Assembly (NCBI GenBank): GCA_035308905.1
Contig: DATGFS010000044.1
Location: 1-59,330 of the forward strand
Length of the DNA stretch: 59,330 nt
Origin: a bacterium
Lineage (GTDB): Bacteria; Sysuimicrobiota; Sysuimicrobiia; Sysuimicrobiales; Segetimicrobiaceae
Reading direction: 5' to 3'
Within the stretch, counting starts at the first letter, position 1; the number at the start of each line of letters is the position of its first letter. Of this stretch, positions 7,699-15,051 are shown in pieces. Made by a program: the position numbers and the translations under genes. The notes beneath the pieces are model-generated. The model was not told where the DNA came from and did not search any database. It saw only the letters and a list, made by a program, of their open reading frames with translations.

Positions 7699-8868
7699 CT
7701 ATGGTATCGTGGCCTTCACCCCGCTGTCCAGCGCGGACAGGACCTCCGCCGCGGCCCGCTCGACCGCCCCCGCGGGTCCAAGACGGCGGCACACCTCGGC
7801 GAGATCCGCGCGCGTACGCGCGGCGGCCGCCGGCTCGAGCAGCCCCTCCACCTCGCGCGCGATCCTCGGCCCGCGGACCGCATCTTGCAAAAGCTCCGGG
7901 ATCGCCCGGCGGCCGAGGACGATGTTGGGGATCGAGAAACCCGAGCGATCGAGATCGGCGGTGATGACGAACCGCCGCGCGATCCACGCGGTGAGCGGCG
8001 ACACCCGGTACACGACCACCATCGGCACGCCGGCGCAGGCCGCTTCGACCGCGGCCGTGCCCGAGGCCAGCACCGCGACGTCGGCGGCCGCCAGCGTCTC
8101 CACGGCCCGGCCGTCCGCGATGCGCACCGGCACACCCGACGAGGCGATCGCGGCCGTGACGCCGGCCTCGAGGTGCGGCGACGCGAGCGGCAGCACGAAC
8201 CGCGCGCCGCGCCGCGCCGCGAGCTCCCGCGCCGCGTCGAGCATGGGCGGCAGCAGCGCGCGGATCTCCTGCGCGCGGCTGCCGGGCAGCAGCGCGACGA
8301 GCGGCCCGGCGCCTTCGGCTTCCGCCGGCGCGGCGGCGCGGCCGGCGGCCTCCACAGGACGCGCGGCCGCCTCATCGACCGCGGGATGCCCGACATAGAT
8401 CGCGTCTGCCCCGGCGCGGCGGTAGGCCTCGGCCTCGAACGGCAGCACGGCAAGCAGGCGCACCGCGGCGCGCGCCATCCGCGCCGCCGATCGTCCGCGG
8501 CGGGCGTACGTCTGCGGCGGCACGTAGTAGACGATCGGCAGGCGGCCGGAGAACCGCCGCGCCAGCTCGCGATTCATGCCCGGGAAGTCGACCAACAGAA
8601 GCAGATCGGGGCGCTCGCGCTCGATCAGACGGACCAGGCGGAAATAGCGGAGCGCGAAGAGCGGCAGCCGGATATAGGCTTCCGCGTAGCCGATCAGTCC
8701 CCACGCGGTGCTGTCGACGAGCACCCGGGCGCCGGCGGCGGCCATCCGGCCGCCGCCAGCGCCGGCGATCTCGAGATCCGGCCGCGCGCGCCGCAGCGCG
8801 CCGATGAGCCGCGCCGCCTGATGGTCCCCCGACACCTCGCCGGCGACGACGAAGACGCGGCGTCTCAC
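7699..8868 (-). CDS. lpxB: Lipid-A-disaccharide synthase LpxB
   Basis: A GT-B fold enzyme of 389 residues (GT19). It joins UDP-2,3-diacylglucosamine and lipid X to give the lipid A disaccharide. Diagnostic motifs are VAGEVSGDHQAA at the N-terminus, LLLLVDFPGMN, YYVPPQTYARR, IYVGHPAVDEA and LLPGSRAQEI. Two differ slightly from proteobacterial LpxB: DFPGMN for DxPxFN, and PPQTYAR for SPQVWAW. The GTG start follows the lpxI stop by 5 bp. The order lpxA-lpxI-lpxB matches the chemical order of the pathway. Confidence 0.95.
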   Translation of the reverse strand: MRRRVFVVAGEVSGDHQAARLIGALRRARPDLEIAGAGGGRMAAAGARVLVDSTAWGLIGYAEAYIRLPLFALRYFRLVRLIERERPDLLLLVDFPGMNRELARRFSGRLPIVYYVPPQTYARRGRSAARMARAAVRLLAVLPFEAEAYRRAGADAIYVGHPAVDEAAARPVEAAGRAAAPAEAEGAGPLVALLPGSRAQEIRALLPPMLDAARELAARRGARFVLPLASPHLEAGVTAAIASSGVPVRIADGRAVETLAAADVAVLASGTAAVEAACAGVPMVVVYRVSPLTAWIARRFVITADLDRSGFSIPNIVLGRRAIPELLQDAVRGPRIAREVEGLLEPAAAARTRADLAEVCRRLGPAGAVERAAAEVLSALDSGVKATIP

Positions 8869-8873
8869 CGCGA

Positions 8874-9713
8874 TCAGCCGCGGGGGTCCCCGTCTGGGCG
8901 GGGCGGCACGGCGACGAGCGCGATCCCGGCGTCATCGGCCTGCGCGATCAGCCGGTCGCGCTCGAACAGGAGCGTCCGCTCCGCCTCCACGGCCAGCACG
9001 GCAGCGCCGGCGGCCGCGAGCGAGGCGATGGTCTGCGGCCCAACCGCGGGGAGGTCGTAGCGCGGATCCTGCCGCGGCCGACCTGCTTTGACGATCACGG
9101 CGCCGCGGGTGTGCGCACCCGCGCGGGCGATCATCGCGTCGGTGCCCTCGACGGCCTCGACGGCGATGACCATTCCGCGCCGGACGGCCACGGCCTGACC
9201 GATGTCGAGCGCGGCGGCGGCCGCGGCGATCCGCGCGCCGAACGCGATGTCACGCTGCTCGTCGGCGGACGGCGCCCTGCGCCCAAGCACGCCGGCCGCG
9301 GCGACGAGATGCGGCACGTACCGCGCCTGCGGCGCGACGACGAACCCGGATTCTTCGAGGACCGTCACGAGCGCGTGGAGGATGCTCGCATCGCCGAAAT
9401 CCGTGAGGCGGCTCGCCACGAGGAGGCCGAGCGCGTCGAGGGAGACGGCACCCGCCGCCGCGAGCTTGTCGACCTTGCCGGCCAGCACGATCTCCCGCAC
9501 CCCGCGCGAGCGGAAGGTCTCCACCATCGCGCCGAGCTGCCCGAGCGCGACCGTCTGGTAGTCGTCCACGATCTCGCGGAGGCGGGGGTCCGCGTCGAAC
9601 ACGTCGACACAGACGACGCGGCGGCCCTCGCGGTGCGCGCCTTCGGCGATCTCCACCGGCAGGACCCCGCGTCCGGCAATCACGCCGACGGGTCCGTCCG
9701 CGGGCAGGCTCAC
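8874..9713 (-). CDS. lpxI: UDP-2,3-diacylglucosamine hydrolase LpxI
   Basis: A protein of 279 residues of the LpxI (DUF1009) family, which replaces LpxH in many bacteria. It cleaves UDP-2,3-diacylglucosamine to lipid X and UMP. Recognised stretches are VGVIAGRGVLPVEIAEGA at the N-terminus, VREIVLAGKVDKL, and the C-terminal VEAVEGTDAMIARAG followed by VIVKAGRPRQDPRYDLPA and VGPQTI, which hold the active-site aspartate. The GTG at 9713 overlaps the lpxA stop as GTGA. Confidence 0.93.
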   Translation of the reverse strand: MSLPADGPVGVIAGRGVLPVEIAEGAHREGRRVVCVDVFDADPRLREIVDDYQTVALGQLGAMVETFRSRGVREIVLAGKVDKLAAAGAVSLDALGLLVASRLTDFGDASILHALVTVLEESGFVVAPQARYVPHLVAAAGVLGRRAPSADEQRDIAFGARIAAAAAALDIGQAVAVRRGMVIAVEAVEGTDAMIARAGAHTRGAVIVKAGRPRQDPRYDLPAVGPQTIASLAAAGAAVLAVEAERTLLFERDRLIAQADDAGIALVAVPPRPDGDPRG

Positions 9714-10552
9714 CGCCGGATGCCCATCCCGCGCTCCTGGCTCGCCTGGAGGAACTCGACGAGGTGGCGGACCTCCGGACCGTCCCCGCACTCCGCGGCG
9801 ATCTTCTCGATCGCGTGCGACAGATCGAGCCCCGACCGCACGAGCAGACGGTGCGCGCGGCGCAGCTGCGCCTGGGCGTCATCCGACACCCCGGCCCGCT
9901 CGAGGCCGATCCGGTTGATCGCTACCGTCCGGTACGGGTTGCCGTTAACCAGCATGTACGGGGGCACGTCCTTGTCGATCCGCGTGAATCCGCCGATCAT
10001 CGCCAGCGTGCCGACGTGGGCGAATTGGATGACCCCTGCCATGCCGCCGATGTTGGCGAGATCCTCGACCACGACGTGGCCGGCCAGCTGACAGCCGTTG
10101 GTGATAATCACTCCGCGGCCGATCCGGCAGTTGTGGCCGGCGTGGCTGTACGCGAGGATCTGGGTGTCGTCGCCGATCGTGCTGGCCGCGTCCTCGCCGG
10201 TGGCGCGGCTGATCGAGACATACTCGCGGAGCACGACGCGGTCGCCGATGCGCAGGTAGCTGCGCTCGCCGCGAAAGTGGCGGTCCTGGGGGGTGCCGCC
10301 GAGGATCGCGCCGGCGGCGACGCGGCAGTCGCGGCCGAGCGTCGTCCACTCCTCGATCACGACGTGCGGACCGATCCACGTGCCGGGTCCGATCGCAACG
10401 TGATCGGCGATCACGGTGTAGGCGCCGATCCGCACGCCGGCGCCCAACTCGGCCGCCGGCGCGACGACCGCGGTGGGATGCACCGCCGGCGCGGGGCCCC
10501 CGGCCACGGACCCGCGCCCCGCCGGCCGGGGCGCGGACTCAGCGTCCGGCAC
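9710..10552 (-). CDS. lpxA: UDP-GlcNAc O-acyltransferase LpxA
   Basis: A left-handed beta-helix acyltransferase that performs the first step of lipid A synthesis. Hexapeptide repeats run from VHPTAVVAPAAELGAGVRIG onward. The catalytic histidine region YSHAGHNCRIG is intact, and the C-terminal helical domain is present. With the GTG at 10552 it has 280 residues; GAGG lies 9 bases upstream, inside the end of fabZ. A second GTG at 10507 would avoid the overlap and shorten the leader by 15 residues. The product of the neighbouring fabZ supplies the acyl-ACP pathway. Confidence 0.93.
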   Translation of the reverse strand: MPDAESAPRPAGRGSVAGGPAPAVHPTAVVAPAAELGAGVRIGAYTVIADHVAIGPGTWIGPHVVIEEWTTLGRDCRVAAGAILGGTPQDRHFRGERSYLRIGDRVVLREYVSISRATGEDAASTIGDDTQILAYSHAGHNCRIGRGVIITNGCQLAGHVVVEDLANIGGMAGVIQFAHVGTLAMIGGFTRIDKDVPPYMLVNGNPYRTVAINRIGLERAGVSDDAQAQLRRAHRLLVRSGLDLSHAIEKIAAECGDGPEVRHLVEFLQASQERGMGIRR

Positions 10553-11087
10553 GCGGCGTTTCCTCACGCAGCACGGAATCGGAGCCGGCGGCAGGTCCGG
10601 CGGGCTCGACGCCGCCGGGTCCCCGATCGAGCGGCGCCATCGAGTACGTGAAGGTCCCCTCGGCCACGACGACGCCGTCGACCCGCCCGGTCGCCCGCAT
10701 CTGCCCGATCCGCAAACGCGCGCGCAGCACGACGGCCTCGGTGATGAGCTGGTCGCCGGGCCGCACCGGCCGGCGGAACCGGCAGCGATCGATCGCCGCG
10801 AAATAGGCGGTGTGGCCCTCGCTGCCCGGCAGGAACGACGCCAGCACGCCGCCGACCTGCGCCATCGCCTCGACGACGAGCACTCCCGGCATGATGGGAT
10901 GGCCAGGGAAGTGCCCCTGGAAGAACGGCTCGTTCGCCGTGACGTTTTTGAGGCCGACGATCCGCCGTCCCGGCTCGATCTCGAGGATCCGGTCGACCAG
11001 CAGCAGCGGATAGCGGTGCGGAATCCGGGCCATGATGGCCTCGACGTCCATCGCACCCGGGCCGGGTCTGTCGCCGCCCACCGTCAT
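10539..11087 (-). CDS. fabZ: 3-hydroxyacyl-ACP dehydratase FabZ
   Basis: A hotdog-fold dehydratase of 182 residues. The active-site helix [19 protein letters not shown] carries the catalytic His and Glu, and [13 protein letters not shown] is the typical N-terminal motif. It dehydrates 3-hydroxyacyl-ACP for fatty acid elongation and balances the pool that LpxA and LpxD draw on. The ATG at 11087 overlaps the lpxC stop as ATGA. Compared with about 150 residues in E. coli it has a C-terminal extension of around 30 Pro/Gly-rich residues. Confidence 0.94.
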   Translation of the reverse strand: MTVGGDRPGPGAMDVEAIMARIPHRYPLLLVDRILEIEPGRRIVGLKNVTANEPFFQGHFPGHPIMPGVLVVEAMAQVGGVLASFLPGSEGHTAYFAAIDRCRFRRPVRPGDQLITEAVVLRARLRIGQMRATGRVDGVVVAEGTFTYSMAPLDRGPGGVEPAGPAAGSDSVLREETPRAGR

Positions 11088-11920
11088 CCCTCCGTTCGCG
11101 TCGGCTGCGCCGCGAGCGCCCGTGCCAGCGCCACGTGCAGCGTGTGACCGGCGCGGACGGCGATCACCGCGGCCTTCAGGTCTGCGCCGAGCAGCGCGAG
11201 GTCGCCCAAGAGGTCGAGGACCTTGTGGCGCGCCGGCTCGTTGGGGAAGCGCGGCGGGTTGAGGAAGCCGCTTCCGCCGATTGCCAGCGTGTTCTCGAGC
11301 GACGCGCCGAGGGCCAGGCCGCGCGCGCGCAGCGCCGCCGCGTCGCCTTCGTATCCCCACGTTCGCGCCGGTGCGATGGTCTCCTCGTAGCCGCCCGCCC
11401 CGGCGTCGAACGTCGCCGCCTGGTCTCCCGCCGCGGGCGCGCGCAGCGTGACGACACAGGTGATGGAAAGCCGCTCCGCCGGCAGCGCGACCGCCCACCC
11501 CGCGTCCGCGTCGCCGGCCCACACCGCCGCCCGCAATCTCAAGATTGCGCGGGGCGCCTCCTGCCCGCGCAGCCCCGCGTCCCGCAGTGCCCGAACGAAC
11601 GGCAGCGCGCTGCCGTCCATGCCGGGGACTTCCGGGCCGTCGAGCTCCGCGAGCAGATTGTCCACCCCGAGCGCCCGGGCGGCCGAGAGCAGATGTTCCA
11701 CCGTCTGCACGCCGGCATCGCCGCCGAGCGCGACGCACGACGAGGTCCCGGTGACCTGGTCCAGCCGCGCGGGGATGACGGCGCCGGGCCGGTCCGTGCG
11801 GCGGAAGACGATGCCGGAATCGGGTGGAGCGGGGCGCACCACCATCCCGATCTCGCGGCCCGTGTGCAGGCCCACCCCGCGGATCGTGACCGGCGAGACG
11901 ATCGTGTGCTGCCGGGTCAC
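11084..11920 (-). CDS. lpxC: UDP-3-O-acyl-GlcNAc deacetylase LpxC
   Basis: The zinc deacetylase that commits UDP-GlcNAc to lipid A, 278 residues. All metal and catalytic motifs are visible: TVEHLLSA (His/Glu), HKVLDLLGDLALLG (His and Asp zinc ligands) and AGHTLHVAL (catalytic His). The start is GTG, overlapping the lpxD stop by one base (TAGTG). It is slightly shorter than E. coli LpxC (305 residues) and not fused to FabZ, although the two genes overlap. Confidence 0.95.
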   Translation of the reverse strand: MTRQHTIVSPVTIRGVGLHTGREIGMVVRPAPPDSGIVFRRTDRPGAVIPARLDQVTGTSSCVALGGDAGVQTVEHLLSAARALGVDNLLAELDGPEVPGMDGSALPFVRALRDAGLRGQEAPRAILRLRAAVWAGDADAGWAVALPAERLSITCVVTLRAPAAGDQAATFDAGAGGYEETIAPARTWGYEGDAAALRARGLALGASLENTLAIGGSGFLNPPRFPNEPARHKVLDLLGDLALLGADLKAAVIAVRAGHTLHVALARALAAQPTRTEG

Positions 11921-12936
11921 TACGGCTTCTCGAGCCGCTCGAGGCGCCGGCGCAGGTCCGCGAGCTCCCGGAGCGCGTCCGGCAGCCGCCGCGCCGCCGC
12001 CGCCGCGCGATGGTACTCCATCCGCGGCCGGGCCGGCCGGCCGGCGACGACGGTTCGCGGCGGCACGTCGCGCGTGACCCCGGTGTCCCCGAGCACGACG
12101 GCGTCGTCGCCGATCGTGAGGTGGTCGGCGACCCCGCTCATGCCGCCGATCAGCACGCGGTTGCCGATCCGGACGCTGCCGGCGATGAAACAGGCCGCGG
12201 CCATCGCCACGTCCTCGCCGATCTCGACGTTATGGCCGATGTGCACGTAGTTGTCGAGCTTTGTGCCCCGGCCGATGCGCGTTTCTCCCAGCGTGGCGCG
12301 GTCGACCGCGGAGTTCGCCCCGACTTCGACGTCGTCGCCGAGCACGACCGTCCCCACCTGCGGGATCGGGATGTGGCGCCGCGCGGCGTCCTGCGCGTAC
12401 CCGAAGCCGTCGCTGCCGATCACGGCCCCCGACTGGATCACCACCCGCGCGCCGAGCGTGCACCCGCGGCGAATCGTCGCGCGCGCGTGCAGCACGGCGT
12501 CCGGACCGATCCGGACGCCGTCCTCGACGATCCCGTGGGCATGGATCTGCGCGCGGTCGCCGATCTCCACGTCCGCGCCGACGACCACGTACGGGCCGAG
12601 AAAGACGCCGTCGCCGAGCCGCACGGGGCCGGCGAGGACGCAGGTCGGATGCACGCCCGGCACGGGCCGCGCGGCCGGGGTCAGCGCGCGCAGCGCGTGC
12701 GCGAGGGCCAGCCGCGGATCGCGCACCCGGATCGCCGGCCCGCTCGTCGCCGGCGCGTCCTCGGGCACGATCACCGCGGAAGCCCGGCCGTCGATGCGCG
12801 GCAGGAGGTCCGGATCGGCGACCACCACGACCGCGCCGGGCCCGGCCTCGGACGGCGGCGCCACCCGGACGACCTCCACGTCGGGGTCGCCGCTCACGGT
12901 GCCGCCGACACGTTTGGCCAGATCCGCCAGCCGCAT
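11920..12936 (-). CDS. lpxD: UDP-3-O-acylglucosamine N-acyltransferase LpxD
   Basis: An enzyme of 338 residues. An N-terminal uridine-binding domain (about 1-100) is followed by a left-handed beta-helix of hexapeptide repeats and a C-terminal helix (ELADLRRRLERLEKP). The catalytic region YVHIGHNVEIGEDV is present. It adds the N-linked acyl chain after LpxC. The ATG at 12936 is 12 bp after the stop of the smallest OmpH-like gene. Adjacency of ompH/skp and lpxD is conserved in many diderms. Confidence 0.95.
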   Translation of the reverse strand: MRLADLAKRVGGTVSGDPDVEVVRVAPPSEAGPGAVVVVADPDLLPRIDGRASAVIVPEDAPATSGPAIRVRDPRLALAHALRALTPAARPVPGVHPTCVLAGPVRLGDGVFLGPYVVVGADVEIGDRAQIHAHGIVEDGVRIGPDAVLHARATIRRGCTLGARVVIQSGAVIGSDGFGYAQDAARRHIPIPQVGTVVLGDDVEVGANSAVDRATLGETRIGRGTKLDNYVHIGHNVEIGEDVAMAAACFIAGSVRIGNRVLIGGMSGVADHLTIGDDAVVLGDTGVTRDVPPRTVVAGRPARPRMEYHRAAAAARRLPDALRELADLRRRLERLEKP

Positions 12937-12948
12937 GGATCCCGCCCC

Positions 12949-13374
12949 TTATTTGAGCTGGTCGATGACCTGCTGGGTGACGTCGCGGCCGCCGCGGAGC
13001 GACGCGCCCTTGACGATGACGATGCGCAGACCGTCCTGCCGGGCGACCCGGCCGGCAACCTGGTAGATCTCCTGGTTGAGCTGCGCCTCAAGATCGCGGC
13101 GCATCTGCGCGAGCTCAGTCAGGAGGCGGGCCCGCCTCGCGCTCAGCTCTGCCCGGCTGACCTGCGGCGCGAGCGCCGACAGTTCCGCGGCCATCTGCTT
13201 CTCGCGATCGTCGAGCTGCCGCTGATACTGCAGCGCTTTGACGCTCTCGTTCAAGACCCGCTGGCTGTCCACGACGCCGATCGTGGTTCCGCAGCCGCTG
13301 GTCAGCACCACGGCGCCCAGGACCAGGATCGCCCCCCGAAGACCCCTGCCCGTCAACAACGATGCGCTCCTCAC
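12949..13374 (-). CDS. OmpH/Skp-like lipoprotein (short)
   Basis: A protein of 141 residues. The N-terminal hydrophobic segment ends in the lipobox-like VLTSGC, suggesting a lipoprotein. Then come IGVVDSQRVLNES, the start of the OmpH fold, a Gln/Arg/Glu-rich coiled coil (about 45-105), and the closing strand LRIVIVKGASLRGGRDVTQQ. Skp family members hold unfolded outer-membrane proteins for BamA. The GTG start overlaps the previous gene as GTGA. It is the third OmpH-like gene in a row and lies just before lpxD. Confidence 0.75.
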   Translation of the reverse strand: MRSASLLTGRGLRGAILVLGAVVLTSGCGTTIGVVDSQRVLNESVKALQYQRQLDDREKQMAAELSALAPQVSRAELSARRARLLTELAQMRRDLEAQLNQEIYQVAGRVARQDGLRIVIVKGASLRGGRDVTQQVIDQLK

Positions 13375-14594
13375 TTCTTGATGCGGGCGATCAGATCACC
13401 GGTCACGTCCTGGGCGTCCGGCGCGTCGATCGCCCGGGTCAGCACGACGTCCCAGCCCTTCTGCTGCGCCAGCGCGGCGGTCTCCACGCGAAGATCCGCC
13501 ATGATCGCGGCCAAGAGGCGCACGCGCTCGGCCTGGGCCTCCGACAGCTGCGCGCGCAGCGACGTGACGCGGACCTCCAGGGTCTGCAGGGACTGTGACT
13601 GGGCCGCGGCCATCTGCGATCGCGCGCTGGAGATGATCGCCTGCTGGCGCGCGTGCATGTCCGCCTGCATGCGCGCGCTCAACTCCGCGTTAAGCTGCGC
13701 CTGCTTCGCCGTAAGGTCCGTGTGCATCCGCGCGCTGAGCTCCGCGGCCTTCTGATCGACCAGGTGCTGCCCCTCTTTGCCGAGCTGGTCTCCGAGCGCC
13801 TTGAGCTGCGCCGTGAACGAGTCCTGCTGCTCCTTCTGATAGGCTGCGAGCGCGTCCTGATTGGCTTTGTCGTGCGCCGCGATCTTGTCGTCGCGCTCCT
13901 TCGTGAGCGTCTGCAGCTGCTGCGAGAGCGCTTCCGACGCCTTCTTGTCGGACGGCGCCGCGGCGTCGAGCTTCAGGCGCAGGTTCAGCAGCGGCAGCCG
14001 GTACTGCTCGAGCGTCTGCTGCTGGAACTGCGCGGAGTCCTGCTGTAGCGCGGCGGCCTTGTCCTGCACGTTCTTCTGCACGGCCGCCTCGATCTCGAGC
14101 CGCTTCGCGTCGAACTCCCGCTGCTGATCCGCCTTGATCTTGGCGGCGTAGGCCTCGAGCTCGCGCCGGCCCGCGGCCTGCGCGTCGAGGGCCTGCGCGT
14201 CCATGCGCCGCCGGAACTCGGGCGCGAGCTGGGAGGACTCCTGCTGCGCCGCCGTCCGCAGCTGCGGCGTCAGGTCCACCGTCGGCGGCGCCGCCGTGCC
14301 GGCCGACGCCGTCACCGCGGAGAGCTGGCCGACCAGATCCTGGATGCGCTTATCCAGCGCGTCGACCTCCGCCCAGCGTGGGTGCGCCCGGCTGGCGCGG
14401 TCGAGGTCGACGATGCGGAGCAGATGGGCCGCGGGCGGAGGCGGCGCGGCGGGCCGGCCCCACGGCAGCTGTACGCCGCCGCAACCCGCGAGCGCCGCGG
14501 CCGCCGCCGCGGCGAGTGCGCCGCGCAGGAGGACGCGAAGGCGGCCGGAGGTCCTGCGCAGACGGGGCAGGAGCAGGCCGGTGCTATTTGCCAC
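13371..14594 (-). CDS. Long OmpH-like coiled-coil lipoprotein
   Basis: A protein of 407 residues. The signal segment ends in AALAGCGG, a probable lipobox. A short beta strand (HLLRIVDLDRASRAHP) is followed by about 270 residues of nearly continuous Gln/Ala/Lys/Glu-rich coiled coil. The ending KGWDVVLTRAIDAPDAQDVT resembles the closing strand of OmpH proteins. It therefore looks like an OmpH/Skp fold with much longer tentacles, tethered to a membrane. The GTG start overlaps the upstream OmpH gene by 11 bp. A role in chaperoning outer-membrane proteins, or in spanning the periplasm, is inference. Confidence 0.65.
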   Translation of the reverse strand: MANSTGLLLPRLRRTSGRLRVLLRGALAAAAAAALAGCGGVQLPWGRPAAPPPPAAHLLRIVDLDRASRAHPRWAEVDALDKRIQDLVGQLSAVTASAGTAAPPTVDLTPQLRTAAQQESSQLAPEFRRRMDAQALDAQAAGRRELEAYAAKIKADQQREFDAKRLEIEAAVQKNVQDKAAALQQDSAQFQQQTLEQYRLPLLNLRLKLDAAAPSDKKASEALSQQLQTLTKERDDKIAAHDKANQDALAAYQKEQQDSFTAQLKALGDQLGKEGQHLVDQKAAELSARMHTDLTAKQAQLNAELSARMQADMHARQQAIISSARSQMAAAQSQSLQTLEVRVTSLRAQLSEAQAERVRLLAAIMADLRVETAALAQQKGWDVVLTRAIDAPDAQDVTGDLIARIKK

Positions 14595-15036
14595 TGACGA
14601 CCTTGATCACCTGGTCCGTCAGATCGACACCGCCGTACAGCACGACGTCGCGGCTCAAGACGACGCTGACGCCCTGCTGCTTCGCGACCCTTTCAACCGC
14701 GGCCCGGATGTCCTTGTCGAGCCCGCCGAGCAGCTCGGCGCGCTTCTTGAAGATCTGCTGGTCGACCTGGCGCTGCAGGTCCTGCTTCTGCGTCGCGGAC
14801 ATGGTCTTCATCTTCTGCTGCGCGTCCGCGACCTGCGCCTGCGCGTAATCCCGCAGCGCCGACTCGGCGGACGCCCGGCCCGGGTGCGCGTCGAGCGCGC
14901 GCGCCATGTCCACGTACCCGATGGTCATCGACTGTCCAAACGCCGGGCCGGACCGCGCGGCGAAGTAGCCCGCCGTCGCCAGCACCACGATCACCGCGAT
15001 CGCGATTCCCAGCGTTCTCGTGTTCCACCGCATCAT
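14584..15036 (-). CDS. OmpH/Skp-like periplasmic chaperone
   Basis: A protein of about 150 residues with an N-terminal signal or anchor segment (about 10-30). It has the full OmpH pattern: MTIGYVDMARALDAHPGRA, a coiled coil rich in Gln and Lys, and VSVVLSRDVVLYGGVDLTDQ at the C-terminus. Of the three copies this is the most canonical Skp. I chose the ATG at 15036 because GAGGAG lies about 9 bases upstream; a TTG at 15045 would sit directly on that sequence. It begins 15 bp after bamA, as in the widespread bamA-skp-lpxD order. Confidence 0.85.
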   Translation of the reverse strand: MMRWNTRTLGIAIAVIVVLATAGYFAARSGPAFGQSMTIGYVDMARALDAHPGRASAESALRDYAQAQVADAQQKMKTMSATQKQDLQRQVDQQIFKKRAELLGGLDKDIRAAVERVAKQQGVSVVLSRDVVLYGGVDLTDQVIKVVSGK

Positions 15037-15051
15037 GCCCGTCAACTCCTC

